Assembly (NCBI GenBank): GCA_029204225.1
Contig: CM055108.1
Span: forward strand, 5,831,599-5,895,598
Length of the DNA: 64,000 bases
Origin: Diphasiastrum complanatum
Taxonomy: Eukaryota; Streptophyta; Lycopodiopsida; Lycopodiales; Lycopodiaceae
Direction of reading: 5' to 3'
The first letter of the stretch is position 1. Every line of letters starts with the position of its first letter. The notes under the pieces are model-generated. The model worked only from the letters and a program-made list of their open reading frames with translations, was not told where the DNA came from and made no database searches. Position numbers and translations under genes: made by a program. Shown in pieces: positions 10,261-27,003 of this stretch.

Positions 10261-13200
10261 AGCTTAGCTTCAAGCTTGTCTATATCCCAAGCACAGTTAC
10301 ATTTCAGCCAATCAATGGCATCATGAACCATCTATGTTGTGAATAGAAAAAACTTTGAAGGTCTAGAAGGTACATAAATAGGTGAGTGCCAGCGTATTGG
10401 GTCCAGCCTCCAAGTCTAGAGATAAGTCAAAAGAGGTAGAGGTGCACAGGGAAAGAATTCGCACGCCAGCGTAGAAGGATTCACGCACCAACTTATATGA
10501 AAGTTGGAAGAGACTTCTTGACCTCTTATACAAGACTTGTTTGTCTATTGATGACTGTCTGCTAACGATCTCTTAATACCAGGTTCTTCAACATCAAGTG
10601 CATGTAGGTGTAAGGGATCAATCTCAACATCATACAAAGCAAATTGTCTACCTGAAGTCCTGGTATCAAAGCGTTCGAGTAGTAGAGCCAGTCCACGCTC
10701 AAAAAGGAAACAATATTCAAGGAAATGTTAAAGCCCAAATTAGGGCTAGAATTCATAGACGAAAAATCCAACAGCATGAATCAATTTCAGATTATGATAT
10801 TAGTAAAGGCTATGGTGTTCAAATGATTCGCTAGATTCAAACTAAGTTGCATCATTACAAGTTTTCAAATTGGGTAATTGGCAAAGCTTATGGTGTTCAA
10901 ATTTATCGGTAGATCTAGAGTAAGTTGCAAGCTAGCAACATTTTGGACAAAAAATGCTTTAAAATGCTTAATACAAAATTTAACAGAGTGAAAAACGTGT
11001 TTTTTTTTCACTTTCAGAGATAATATTACAAATAGAATATGTGTAATGTTCTATGACCATAAATTCAAAATTATATATAGATTCTATATGATTTATGTAT
11101 ACATACATGGACACTTTGTATACATAAAAATTAAAATGCACATATAAAGTTCTACACAATAATCAATGCAAGAAGAATTCCATGTAGGTAGCACGAAAGA
11201 TCATGAGTTTCGTAAACCTTAAAATATAACAATAAAGAGTATAGAGAACAAAAATAGGAATTACATTAGTCGAAAGTTCAAGAATCAACACTCTTAAACC
11301 CTAAATGGTATACGGTATACAATGCCATGCACCCATCAATGGTCACAAAGAAAAATGAACATATAATTGTCCCATATTATTTGTGCAGAGCGTGTGATTC
11401 TTTTTATGCTTTGTTTTCTCCGAAACAACCATTTTTCAAACCTCCCCTGCAATATGAGGTTTGGAAATTTTACATTTTTTCACTACATTCCAAATCAAAA
11501 CATGGCGAACATCCTATTCATGGCAATGTTTCATGGGCTAATTCAAATTGACAATTTGGATCGCAGTTGAATTGTTTTTTAATCCTCCAGGCCAAGTTTG
11601 AACTGTCGAATTGTTTTAGGGTTTTTATTTCTGTTGGTTATATTCCTAGCAATCTATTATAGTGCTATTTTAGTGTTAGGGTGCATTTACAACTTTGTAC
11701 AATGTAGACTATAATCAATCGATTAATGCATCCTCTCTTTTGAGTCTCAACTCCTAAGGCCTTATTGTTAATTTCTAAATACAATATGCTTAGTGATGAG
11801 TGCTCAATGAAACTGCCTTTAATACAACTTAGTGTTATAAGTTATAACTTAAGAAGATTGAAATTAGATGAGAGCTTTTTGGAAATACTCTATACTAGGT
11901 CTAATGTTACAACTTATGGATGATTGATCGGTGATATTAAACTTAGCTTTAAAGTTATAGAAGAGGTTAAAGCGTTGATTCACTGAAAAAGTATTCCCAA
12001 AACACAATAAATTTTCACAGAACAATTTTTTTGGCCCTAACTTTCTTTCCATTCAAATTGGGCCAATTACCAGTACCGAGTCAACCGGGTTTGAGGTTTT
12101 AACTGCCAAATTGTGAAATATTGGTTCGTGGCAGCATTCCAACATGCTATGCAACTTTGAATGCGAATTAGGTCTGCCAACGCTAAACTATGCAGGGAGC
12201 TCCATCAACTGCTATTCCATCTGGAATCGATAAGGAAGCTCTTGGTTTATTCTTGACTCTGAAAGGCAAATTCTAAATAAAAGAAATTGCAAGAACTTCC
12301 ATTCCATTAAATTGTGTCCAGCGAGTCGACTAAATTATAACTAATAGCTAGAATGCCATACTATAGGCACAATCTGACCAATGTCCAAAATAGTCTTGTT
12401 TATACATCGGATAGACAACAATCTACTATACTAGTCCATGCCGTTACAGCGTTCTCACTGTTCATCATTGCATTTGGAGTGGACATAAGCAAAATACCTA
12501 CGTCTTCACTTAGTTAAATAAAGACTGGTGTTTTGAGGTGACTTTGACTCATCACCACTACTTACAGTAGCAGTGGCCTGCCCGCTTCCCCAGGCAACAC
12601 TCTAAAGCCTACTACAGAAGCTATAGATTCTTACCAGGTGATGCATATCCAGAATGACTTATGAATGCTGATTAAAAACTTGATAATAGCTTGTAGTCGT
12701 AAAAAATGACGTGGTGTAGGACTAAAAGTGAGCAATCACGGCATCCTAACTACAACGCCTCAAGAAACAAAAGAGGTCACAATCTTTAGAAGAATCATTT
12801 TCACATTATTGTCCAGAAACAGTTGCACAAACCTCTCCCTTCTTAAAAGATAAAAGTGCCAACACTTGCTAACTATCTGCCATAACACACACGGATAGAA
12901 AAGAGGGACGATCCGTGTACCTGGAAAATCACGATGCCGATGCTCCCAGCCACAGCAAAGAAGGAAAAAATCCACAGATACAACTCTACCGCCATGTCTC
13001 TCTCGATCTCTCGATGTCCTTTCCTCTTGAGCTCTTATTAAGTGTTTTTTTACGCCACCTCTCTCACGAGGGAAGCCGCGCGTATATAGCACAACATCCA
13101 AGGAACTAACTTTACTAAAACATCTTGAGATTGCATATTCTTAACAAGCTTGTACTTCCAAAATTGGAGCCCATCCGCTTGTACATATATCATGTGGCCA

Positions 13201-14690
13201 GGCTAAAAGGCAAGGCCACATAGAGAGAGACTATTCATCTTAGATTCTCTTCTACTTTTAGAGGTAGATCTTAACCTTCGGAGGCCTCTGGAGGTTGAAA
13301 AAGTCAACCTCCGAAGGCTCTCTGATTTGGTTGCGTGCTCCTTCACGCCCTGCTTTCGGTTGTCTTCCCTTCGCCCTTTCACCTTCTCCCCATTCTGCTC
13401 TTCTTTGTTTTGCACTTCTCTTACTTCGTTATTTTTCTGTTGTTCTTCTTTTGCACTTCTTTCAATTTTATTTAGTTTTGTTTTTTAGTTTTGTTCTTTA
13501 GTGAAGTTCGGAGGAAGGATAGATATTTTTCAAAGATAATTCAGAGAAAGTACTACATGTTTTTCAATTTTGAAAAAAAATTCTAGTTGAAAAATCAATT
13601 CAAAGAAAGGACAATACTTTTTTTAGATTACACAAAAATTTTAAAGTTGAAAGATATGTTAGAGAAAGGACATTACAGTTTTAGCTTGTGTTATCAAATT
13701 TTTTGTGGGCTATTTGAAGCTTTAAGTTAATTTTGTGAACTATCAACAAGCATTACAATTTAACTATTTAAAATTCTTGTTAATGATTCGAAGCTTTCTA
13801 TTAACTATTTGAGCTTTATATCAATTTACAAATTTGTTAACTTTGTTGTTTGAATTTTGTTGGATCTATATCTTGTCAATAATGTGAGTATTCTTAGAAA
13901 TATTATTGATGAACACAACATTATGGACAACGATACTCTTATTTTGGAAAAAAGAGCTTAATTCTTACAAAATCGAAACATGTCTACGCATGTTAACATG
14001 CTCCACTAACTAAATTGTACTCATAAGATTCCGTAATGCATTCTTGAAAATATTAATTGTCTTGTCTCCAAGAGAAAGAAATACCTAAGAAGGTATTTCT
14101 CATTCAGATATCATGCCAATACCTAATTGTCCGTACAGTTATATTTATAGAGCAGCATTTAAAACAAATGGAGTCTAAATGAAATTTCTACTAGATTCAT
14201 TGAAATGATGACAATGCCTCCAATAGAGATTGAACAAGCATACAACAAATATTCTACCCAAAAGCAAAAGAGAACCAAAGATGAAAAGATAGACTTGACT
14301 CCAAAGCTTTCAAAAGTGGAATACCTCTTAGGTTCTACATTCTCCATGCCCTACCTACTATTTATAGCTAAAAGTGATTACTCTCTTTCCTCTCTCTAGA
14401 GTCATTTGTGTTGGAGATTAAGCTCACAGTTTCCTCCTTGGCATTTCAATTCATTCAAGATTCTTCTTGCACATTTTTTATCCTTGAGTTAATCATTGAT
14501 CTAGGGTCAGATGCAACCTCTTTAGGTTTTCTGTCTGCTCATCTGATACCTACATGAATTATAGTTTTCTGTTTTTCCATTCTGCATATTTAGTCATGTT
14601 TTATAACATAGACTGCAGTACTTGCAAAATTACTCTCATTTTGTGTGAAGAGGAATGCCTAGTATAATACACAGGTTTCTATGCAGCAGC
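10261..14690. other. AT-rich intergenic DNA, no supported gene
   Basis: Many frames of 60-110 codons occur, but none shows a known domain, splice-consistent structure or repeat match. A small interrupted hairpin lies at about 13273-13315 (CCTTCGGAGG ... CCTCCGAAGG). Sequence before 14690 may be leader or LTR of the copia element whose gag begins at about 14700, but no PBS was found. Confidence 0.5.
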
Positions 14691-14699
14691 TCTACACAG

Positions 14700-14909
14700 A
14701 ATCGAATCATCATCATCCAACGAAGTCGAGATCATCGACAAATTCAATGGTTCAAACTTTTATATTTGGAAGTTGAAAGTTAGGATGATGCTTATTGATA
14801 AAGATCGTTGGGATGTTGTGGACAGGTCTGATCTGAAACCAAACGAGGTTGATTACGAATTAGCAGGCTGGTGGCCAAAGGATTCACTCAAATCCAGAGA
14901 GTGGATTAC
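14700..14909 (+). pseudogene. N-terminal gag fragment of a Ty1/copia element
   Basis: The translation includes EIIDKFNGSNFYIWKLKVRM and DRWDVVDRSDLKPNE, the classic start of copia gag (FxGxNYxxWKxxMxxxL). It ends abruptly at the 5-bp site ATTAC where the LTR of chromovirus G begins. The rest of the copia polyprotein is not found right of G. Confidence 0.7.
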
Positions 14910-15455
14910 TGTTACAACTCCCTAGGATCATCGACTGCCTTGTGCACTGTAACCGCCCAACCGTAGGGTCACAACCGACCCACCCCCATGCTCTGGAGCA
15001 ATCGACATAGTCATACCCGGTCAAGCCTCCTACGATAACCGACGTCCCATACCATCGGCCATCGCACTCGGCTCTCCCTCGCACACATCTCCTGGTGTTG
15101 GGCGCCTAGTGGGTCCCACCACAAAAACTATTGTTGGCCAAGGCTTTCCAAGTGGGCCTACCACAGTACTATACAAGTAGAGTAATAAGTGCGAGGGCAC
15201 TGGCATCCTGCGCGTATAAGCCCAACCCAATGAGCACAAGTAGCAAGTTGTAATTCCTAAGAATAAGAGACTAGGGGCTTAAAACTCTAAAATGACATTG
15301 GAGGCCCTAAGTCAAGTTGTAAATAAAAAAGCTAAAAGGGCCCAAATTAGAACTCACATGAATCATGTGAGTGCCCTTGTGCTTCTTAGCACCATTAGAT
15401 TTAAGTTGTGTTTATTTGAAGGGCTTGGATTAGAATCCTTGTCCCAATGAAGTGG

Positions 15456-15543
15456 CCAATCAGAGTGAAGGAGACTCACCTCTAAAATCTATAAGAGGGA
15501 GCCATTTCCTTTGTATTGTATCTTCCATCTTTTTTTTAATAAA
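15456..15543 (+). promoter_or_regulatory. LTR promoter and poly(A) signal of element T
   Basis: CCAAT at 15456-15460, TATA box TCTATAAGA at 15488-15496, then AATAAA at 15538-15543. The spacing puts transcription start near 15520. The same trio is present in the 3' LTR (TATA at about 20331). Confidence 0.65.
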
Positions 15544-15550
15544 ACTCTGC

Positions 15551-15751
<201 letters not shown>

Positions 15752-15895
15752 CCCCTAGGTTGGGTGTGAATAGCTTTGGGAAGGTGCTCGGGCCTCCAAA
15801 GCCTCTCTCAACCTAGGCATTTTCTCTCTCTTCTCTCTGGTAAAGGCGAGGTTGCGCTCCCAGCGACGAACCCGATACTACAACCGACACTACAG

Positions 15896-15913
15896 TGGCG
15901 CCGTTGCCGGGGA
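15896..15913 (+). other. Primer-binding site of element T (Asp-tRNA type)
   Basis: TGGCGCCGTTGCCGGGGA starts two bases after the LTR. This is the PBS used by Athila-like plant gypsy elements, complementary to tRNA-Asp. Confidence 0.85.
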
Positions 15914-16296
15914 GCGCCAACATTTGCCTTAGCCGGCATAGACATCACTTTTCTTCTCCTTCTCTCACTCTTCTCTCTTCTTTTCCCTTCATTTGTCATC
16001 ACAAAAAATCGAGTTTTTTAGCTTGTTAGTGGGGTGTGGATTAGTGTTAGAACTGTAGATTAGAACAACCCTTGCTGAAGAAAAAAAACAAACAAACAAA
16101 CAAACAAACAAAATCAGAAAACCATGAAAAATCTGTTTTTAGTGGGAAAATAGGCGGGAAAACATATTAGAGGCAATAACTTTGTATTGCTCCACAACTA
16201 ACTTTCGCCTCTGGACACTGTTCAGAACCTATATAAAAGTCTGCGAAGGTTAGTTCCCAACCATTTTTGAAAAAACTACAAAACGTTGTCAAAAAA

Positions 16297-17055
16297 CCCA
16301 TAAAATTTGTATTTTCTCTCCATACCCTGGGAAATAACCTTCGCCCACCTGGATTTAGCTAAATCTGTATCAACGGAAGCTACTCTCAACTCGGCGAACG
16401 TTCTTTCTCTAGGATCTGAGAGAAAACCGCCACAAATATTGAAAAAACCCATAAAAAAAGTATTTTCTCTCCATCCCCTAGGAAATAACCTTTGCCCACC
16501 TGGATTTAGCTTAATCTATATCAGAAAAAACTACTCTCAGCTCGGCGAAGGTTCTCTCTCTAGGATCTAAGAGAAAACTGCCAAAAATAGTGAAAAAAAA
16601 CCCATACAAATTGTATTTTCTCTCCATCCCCTGTGAATTAACCTTTTCCCACCTGGATTTACCTAAACCTGTATTAGAAAAAGCTACTCTCAACTCAGCA
16701 AAGGCTCTCTCTCTAGGATCTGAGAGAAACCAACCAAAAATAGTGCAAAACCCATAAAAATTGTATTTTCTCCATGCCCCCTAATAAATAACCTTCTCCC
16801 ACCTGGATTTAGCTAGATCTGTATTAGAAAAAGCTACTATCAGCTCGGCAAACGTTTTCTCTCTAGGATCTGAGAGAAAACTGCCAAAAATAGCAAAAAA
16901 AGCCATAAAATTATTATTTTCTCTCCATTACCTGGGAAATAACCTTCACCCACCTGGATTGAGCTAAATATGTATCATAAAAGGCTACTACTAGCTCGGC
17001 GAACATTATTTATCTAGGATCTGAGATAAAACTGCCAAAAATAGCAAAAAAACCC
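16297..17055. repeat. Leader tandem repeat, about 150-153 bp x 5, in element T
   Basis: Units start at about 16297, 16448, 16601, 16751 and 16902, each beginning CCCATAAAA...GTATTTTCTCTCCAT and containing CACCTGGATTTAGCTAAATC, CAGCTCGGCGAA and CTCTAGGATCTGAGAGAAAA. A decayed sixth start follows at about 17050. The array lies between the PBS and gag and is non-coding. Confidence 0.9.
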
Positions 17056-17949
17056 CAAAAAATACACTTTTTTCTTGATTTTTTGAGATCCGCTCGGAAT
17101 TAACCTTTGCTTAGATTTTTATAGCTATATATGACCCAGATCTGGCTTCTGTAAAATTCTTGTAAAGATCCAATGGACAGATCTAGAAAGATCTAAGAAA
17201 AAGTGCTCAAAAGTGCTCAAAAACTGAGTTTTTTCAAAATTATGCAAAAACTGTCCATTAAGAACCTTAGAAGACCTCATAATAGATAGATCTAATCTAG
17301 ATCCAGCTAAATCTGGAAGGGAGAAGGTTATCTCCACTCTGATCTGAAGAAATCTCAGAAAAACCACAAAAAACTGCTAAAAATGGGCAAAGATACACTA
17401 AAAATGATCATGTTCTCTTAATTTCCCTAAATCTGGCGGTTCAAAACTCAATCCAAATTGGGAATAGTTGAATTATACTGTTTTTCAGCTACTATGAGAC
17501 TTTACTTCATATCAGACACTCAGATCTTGAAATCTTAGACAAACAGTCGTAAAACGTGCTCGATTTTAGCAAAAATCTTCAATTTTTGACAGTCGGCTCA
17601 AAACTAGCCCTCGCAGGTCTCAGAGAAGTTTCATCGGATCTTGATTCAACTACTATGATGGGAGATAGAGTTAATTCCCAGCCTTGTTGAAAAAAAAAAT
17701 CATTTTTTGTACCATCTCCATCTGTGTTTTCATCTCCATCTCCATCAGGTCAACCTTCATCCTTTTTCATATCATTACATGCATCTATCTTTTCCTCCAT
17801 CAGTATCCTAAGATAACAACCATCTATTATCATTTGTTCACACACCTCTCTCCTGTCCTTTTGATTGTCCTTGGTTTTTTAGTTTCAAAAAAAAAAAAAC
17901 AAGTGGGACACCACAGTTGTACAACCCTTGAAGCAATTACGTACATCAC

Positions 17950-19754
17950 GATAATACTGCATTCCAGCCATGACTATCGAGTTTGTGAGATTAGTTGCAT
18001 TTCATATGTTTCCTGATGAGACAGTTCAACAATACACCAGACGAATGTTCGATCTAGTAAAAGGTATTGATCTACTGAGCCTAGAGACCATAATGCAAAA
18101 CTACTATATCGGATTACTCGACAAGATCAAATCTAGTATGAAGAAGTTTGCATCCTACACTCATTGCCACAAATCTGTCAAGATGTTGTCATTATGGAGA
18201 ATCTTATCTTGAAGAAGAGAGTAGATCACTCCTATCCAAATGCATAAATATCGGATGGGGAATCAGAAAAGTCTGAAGAGTTCATGCTAGTCGAGCAGAC
18301 AAGGGCAGAAGGCTACGAATCATCGGGGAGTGCGACAGAGTCAAACAGATTGAGTGCAGTAGAAGACCAAAAACCTTGCACTTCAAGCTGTCAGCAAGAA
18401 TATGTTCGCGCAATTCAGTTTCTTGAGAATGATGAATGTACATACTGCTTCGGCGGTCATCCAATTACAAGATGTCCAATCAAGAATGAATCTGCACTTC
18501 TTACAAAGGCAAAATGCAGAGCAACAATTTTGACGGCAAGATCTAGAGGTTCAAAGGTCACAAGCAGAATCAAGCCGACAAGGAGCTCACCAAAGGGATG
18601 GATGTCAAATCGATCCATCTAATTTGCAAGTTTCTTCAACAACCAGTGGCAAGGTGGAAGTATTGGTCATATCATCTTGCATGTCACCGAACTCAATGGA
18701 GGACCATAATAGCCTACCAGTCTGTTTTGTGGAAGATCCTAAGGGGCATCTATTACCAGTGTATGCCTATCAACTTCGAGGTGATGGCATACTGCACTCA
18801 GTAAGGTGCTATGGATGTGGAGGAAAACATTGTCGAGCTGAATGTCCACATCGAGGGGATCCATCGACATTCGAGCCCGGATGTTCACAATGCGGAGTTA
18901 ACCATCCATGCCGAGATTGTCCGATGCGCAATCCACAATTAGCTAGGAGGCATTTGGCTTATGTAGACCAACATGCACCTGTGGTGACCATTCCACCTGT
19001 CGATAGAATGCACTATAAACGAAAAATCCTAGTGCCACCGGGTTATGAAACGAGTGAGGAAGAAGACAATCTGACAAAAGTCCCAAAGTACGCAGAGATA
19101 ACCTCGGGCAAACAAGTAACACCATCACAGAAGACAGAGCTGGTAGAATCTATCAAGCCATTGATAGCTAAGGAAGTCAAGAAATTGGCAACTGAGGAAG
19201 TCCGGCAGGTTCTATCAGGACTCCTGTCGCAATTAATGCACAAATTTTTTAGTGATGAATCACAAATGGAACTTGTGCCAATGGAGCGACCTGAAGGCAG
19301 TTCAGCACAAGATCCAAGGGAAAGCGCTATCACGCAGCCTTCATATGGGAAGTGCATTGACAAGGGAAAGACTAAGGTTGATGATTGTCCCTCAACGAGC
19401 AAGTTTCAACCACCTGGGAATCCAAGCCAAAACAGGCCTCCAGTCCAACAAAAGCCAGCGCTTAAGGTATCAAGACCTTTCTCTCAAGCGGTACTGTTGA
19501 CTGCTGAAGAAAGTCTTCAAGTGTAAGCTTATCATGAACACTTGGATAGACTAAGCAATCAACCAACCATGTCCTATCCGCAATACCAATTGAGTGATTG
19601 CACGACAATGCCATTGGGAGCAGTTGTGCCAGTCTATGAGGAACAACCTCAACCAACTTTATCTTGGGATCCTCTGATAGATAGTGTCGACTACCCATTT
19701 GTCGATGAACAAGGTTATCAGGGATGGCCACCAGACCCTTATGGGTATTATTGA
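17950..19754 (+). pseudogene. gag of element T with three CX2CX3HX4C zinc knuckles
   Basis: The N-terminal part (about 17950-18180) reads FPDETVQQYTRRMFDLVKG and IGLLDKIKSSM, the C-terminal end of a retrotransposon capsid domain. Three knuckles follow: CTYCFGGHPITRC (about 18437), CYGCGGKHCRAEC (about 18807) and CSQCGVNHPCRDC (about 18882). All have three rather than four residues between the second Cys and His. The tail is charged, then Pro/Gln-rich, ending DPYGYY at 19754. The frame changes near 18212-18284 and again at about 18620, and a TAA at 19524 interrupts the tail. Gag packages element RNA into virus-like particles. This copy is not translatable as one protein. Confidence 0.8.
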
Positions 19755-19926
19755 AAATCTGACAAGCCCAGGTTCTTGCTGATCAACAGCCAATAAAGCC
19801 TCAGGTTTTATGTAAGCGGTCACTTATCCACGCTTTTCCTGAAGCAGCTCATCACCAACAATAAACGTGTCGACAGCTCTCTTCCACATCAAATGTAGGC
19901 AGGCATCATGGGACCGGCGCCTCTTT

Positions 19927-19939
19927 AGGTGGGGAATAC
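19927..19939 (+). other. Polypurine tract of element T
   Basis: AGGTGGGGAATAC directly precedes the 3' LTR, the normal site for plus-strand priming. Confidence 0.7.
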
Positions 19940-20661
<722 letters not shown>

Positions 20662-20939
20662 CCTAGCCTGGAGATACATCCTGGCTCATGCACGTGCTCT
20701 CCATCCACCAACTCCTAGGTAGACTGAGTGAATGGAAAGAGGAAAATCCCACCACTTTATAGGCATAGCACAATGGGTCTCATCAAGCACGGTCCTTCCG
20801 GCGACACGTGATCACCTAGGATGGTGACGCGTGGCACCCAAACATGTCAAAAACTCCAATCCGACGTCATGCCCCTTGCGAGGCCGTCACTGAAGGGCGT
20901 ACCGTTATATTACATAACATTCTTTCCCCCCATAAAAAC

Positions 20940-23990
<3,051 letters not shown>

Positions 23991-24269
23991 AATTGAATAA
24001 CAATCTTAATGATTTCAAATATGATAATTGAATTTATATGGAATTCAACATAACTTAGTATTTCTAAATTCAATTTTGAATAGTAATCTGAAGTTTTTTG
24101 TAGTTGAAGACAATTATCAGTATAATTTTTGGTATGCCTTCTGTCTATGAATACTTGATGAATGCAAAATTTGGATAACTCACATTTTGATACGGTTTGA
24201 AGATTACCCTTGAAAAAAAGATTTTAAAATGATTATTATATTTATTGAGTGTTATCTTATTCAAAAACC

Positions 24270-24690
24270 GACTACTGTTAATGAAGCACTCACACAACCC
24301 AACTCAGATCTCTAGAGAGAAACAATCTTTGATAAAGAGTCCCAGTCAATTGTCCAATTTCCTGGATACATAAATGTAGTTGATTGCAAATGGATTTTCA
24401 AGATCAAATACGAAGCGGATGGGAGTATAGATAAAAGGAAAGCTTGACTAGTGGCTAGGGGATTTTCACAAATTTTTTATGTTGATTATTTTTTTACTTT
24501 CAATTTTGTAATTAAGCATTTTTCGATCAAATTGTTACTCTCATATGTTGCTGTAGCTAATCTTGAAGTACATCATCAGTTAGATGTACAACACATCAAT
24601 TTTTTAATGGTTATTGAAGAAGATACATACATGATACAACCAAAAGGTTATGTAATTAATAGCGAGGACAATCATGTGGGCGTAACTTAG
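24270..24690 (+). pseudogene. Ty1/copia reverse transcriptase fragment
   Basis: The translation includes VDCKWIFKIKYEADGSIDKR, LVARGFSQ, then LEVHHQLDVQHINFLMV and YMIQPKGYV: the fingers and first catalytic Asp region of copia RT. The canonical Asp is kept as LDVQH. The catalytic YVDD box is not reached. A stop follows KRKA and the expected FLNG is replaced. Confidence 0.7.
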
Positions 24691-25320
24691 GGTCGTTTCA
24701 GACTAATGGCAAGTCCTTTTGCATGGCCCTTTGACTTGCCTCATGTTTTTGGAACTTTGGCAAATGAACTAGATGGCAATGGTGTACCATCCTCCTTTCA
24801 AACTTGGATGGTAAGTGTTAAATGTAGGGCTGCAATTTGATTGGTCAGTTTGAATCGTTGCCATATTTTTGGTCCTTTTTTGTTAACTTGCCCTCGCAAG
24901 TCAACATGTCAGGCAATCTCCCTAGGTGACAAGGGTCCGATGCCATCTTGTATGTCACATGGTGGCAACTCAGCGTAAGTCTGAAAAGGGAGGAGACCCA
25001 TTATTTCTCCTTGGACTAATGGGATAATTTCATTTTAGATTTGGGACTTGCTCGCACTCGAATCTGAAAAGTACCTTGGAAAAGTCACCACATTTGAGTC
25101 AAATGGGTTGTTATAAAAATATGAAACATATTGGGCCCATGCCCAATTATCCATCCATGTCACCCGTCGATCCAACGTCATCCTCTACTTGTGTCAAGGC
25201 ATCTGGCAGTAACTGTAGTGCTGCCGTCGCGAGGTAGTCATCGATGCGAGGCTGTCAGCAGCGGGCGCCCGTGGTGACGCTCGATCACCGGTGACCTAAG
25301 ATCTTTCTATATTCGGCTGC
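24691..25320. other. Upstream flank of host gene 1; no other feature recognised
   Basis: No transposon domain. From about 25140 the sequence begins to resemble the upstream flank of host gene 2 (ATCCATCCAT... CCAACGTCATCC), so the duplicated segment extends at least this far. Confidence 0.45.
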
Positions 25321-25325
25321 GAGGG

Positions 25326-25368
25326 TATAATAGCGCGAGAGCTCTCTCTCTCTCTCACACTCTCAAAT

Positions 25369-25402
<34 letters not shown>
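25326..25402 (+). promoter_or_regulatory. TATA box and pyrimidine patch of host gene 1
   Basis: TATAAT at 25326-25331 is followed by CT tracts at 25341-25356 and 25373-25402. CT-rich patches near the start site are usual in plant core promoters. The tracts would lie at the start site or in the 5' UTR. The paralogue has a weaker TATA-like sequence and a much shorter CT patch. Confidence 0.45.
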
Positions 25403-25405
<3 letters not shown>

Positions 25406-25508
25406 ATTTTCCTCTACATCGCGGAGCTGATCGGATCTGTTGTGGAGCGGCAAATTATCTGGAAACTGTGATCTAGTGCACTGGTTGGCAAGCGTAATTG
25501 CAGAAACA

Positions 25509-26749
25509 ATGGGTTCACTCATGGCCGGCTGGGATTCGCCAAGGCTGAGATCCAGAACATGTAGATGCTCTTCCTGATCTGATAAACGCTGAATGGGTTT
25601 TTGCTCTCTTGAATAATGTTGTCGAGAGTCAGCTTTAGAATTAATGTAGAAGATTAATTCAATCTGTGAGCTAGTATATACATGACGTTTCAAGCATCGT
25701 CTCTCTACGATTGTCTGTGTGTCTCGATAGATCGATGATCTTCCGTTGGGTGCAAAAGTTTATTTTGATCTTCTATCTACTCAGATGCACATTAGTAGAT
25801 TTCTTCATTCTGCTTTCGGTTGTAGATAAATTTATGATCCTGGTTGGATATCCTACAGCTACTCATCACATTATTCCCATCTGTAATTGAAAGCACAATT
25901 CCTCCTTCAAGTGACATGAGGTTGCACTCATATAGTTTAATTTTTGTTGACAATTTTTCAGCGTTTGAAAGAAGCTCGTCATTAACAAGAGTTGAAATTA
26001 AGCAGTACCGGAAAGATCATAATCAGCCTTCAGATGAAGAGAAAGCGAAACAGATGTCCGAATTGGGCGCTTCTTCTGGAAAACCTCAGATTATTGCTAC
26101 TGCGGTGAGACAGAAACATACTTGAAATATACTGATCAGTAGTTTGTTTTGATATTTTAGGTACACCACACTGGCTAAATTTTTTTGGCCGTGGTTTCTG
26201 TGGTCTACTAATTTGCTGTTCAGCTTAGTTTTCATCACAGCAAGTAAGCGTGAGAAATTTCTGTTTCATTCCACTCTTTTGGAATGCTCTAATTGAACAT
26301 GGTCCGTGCCGTGTCACAGGCTGGAGCTCAAGTCCACAAATGGAACGTCTCTCCTCACGGCGTTATTGAAATAAGAGACGAGATTCCTAAAACACAGCAC
26401 AATGATTGGTATGTTGATTTTATATACTCAAGATTTGCTCTTCGTTGAAAAATGAATTATCATCTCCATGCTTCCAGCGTATGAGGGGAATTTTAACCTC
26501 ATATTCTACTGAAACTGAAAACATGTGTGCTGCTGCTGCAGGTGGAAGAAGACAAACTATGCGTACCTAAATGATCGGCCGGTTGAACTCCGTAACACCA
26601 AAGCGAAGAATTCCAAGTTAATGTTGGCCCAAAACCCGGCTGGGGAAATTTCTCCCGTTGTGCTCATCTACAATAAATCCATGCCATCTTCCTCTACTTC
26701 CTCTCCATGTCCATGTCCATCTCCATCTCCATCTCCATCTGTGTATTAG
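25509..26749 (+). CDS. Host gene 1: small plant protein, four exons, about 163 aa
   Basis: Predicted exons are 25509-25560, 25962-26104, 26320-26408 and 26542-26749, all with GT...AG introns and phases 1, 0 and 2 that join without a break. The protein starts MGSLMAGWDSPRLRSRT, has SSLTRVEIKQYRK and a charged DEEKAKQMSEL helix-like segment. The exon 3/4 joint creates NDWWKKTNYAYLNDRP. It ends in a Ser/Pro tail (PCPCPSPSPSPS) before TAG. From memory this resembles a plant-specific family of short uncharacterised proteins with an N-terminal AGWDSP motif and a C-terminal W..-N-A-LN-P motif; I know no biochemical role and could not search. No signal peptide or membrane segment is seen. Host gene 2 has the same exon plan, which is strong evidence that the gene is real. 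Start chosen because both copies share this ATG and the sequence around it. Confidence 0.82.
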
Positions 26750-26929
26750 AAGACGTATTAGAATCAGCCCACCTGCTCATACTCACTTGGTAATGGCTCT
26801 ATAAATAGTGCTTCTTCAAGAACAACATTTGGGCTCTAAAGAAAACACCACTATGAACATTTTTTGTTTACAAAGTCTTGGAATTTGGAAATTGTAGAGA
26901 TGTCTTTTCATCTTCTATGTCATTTCAAT

Positions 26930-27003
26930 AGCCTATAGGCTATGTACATAGTTCATACAATAACACATTAGCCTATAGGCTATGTACATAGTTCATACAA
27001 TAA
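26930..27003. repeat. Tandem duplication of a 38-bp unit with a palindromic core
   Basis: TAGCCTATAGGCTATGTACA followed by TAGTTCATACAATAA occurs twice, separated by CACAT. Each unit starts with the palindrome AGCCTATAGGCT. It lies about 180 bp beyond the stop codon of gene 1, near its probable 3' end. Confidence 0.85.

Noticed and set aside
13273-13315. Small hairpin around CCTTCGGAGG
   Set aside because: Arms are interrupted by a 10-bp insertion and short; weak compared with the 59.1-kb palindrome.
12760-13501. Several 60-113 codon ORFs on both strands
   Set aside because: No motif, no splice-consistent structure and strong base-composition bias; treated as chance.
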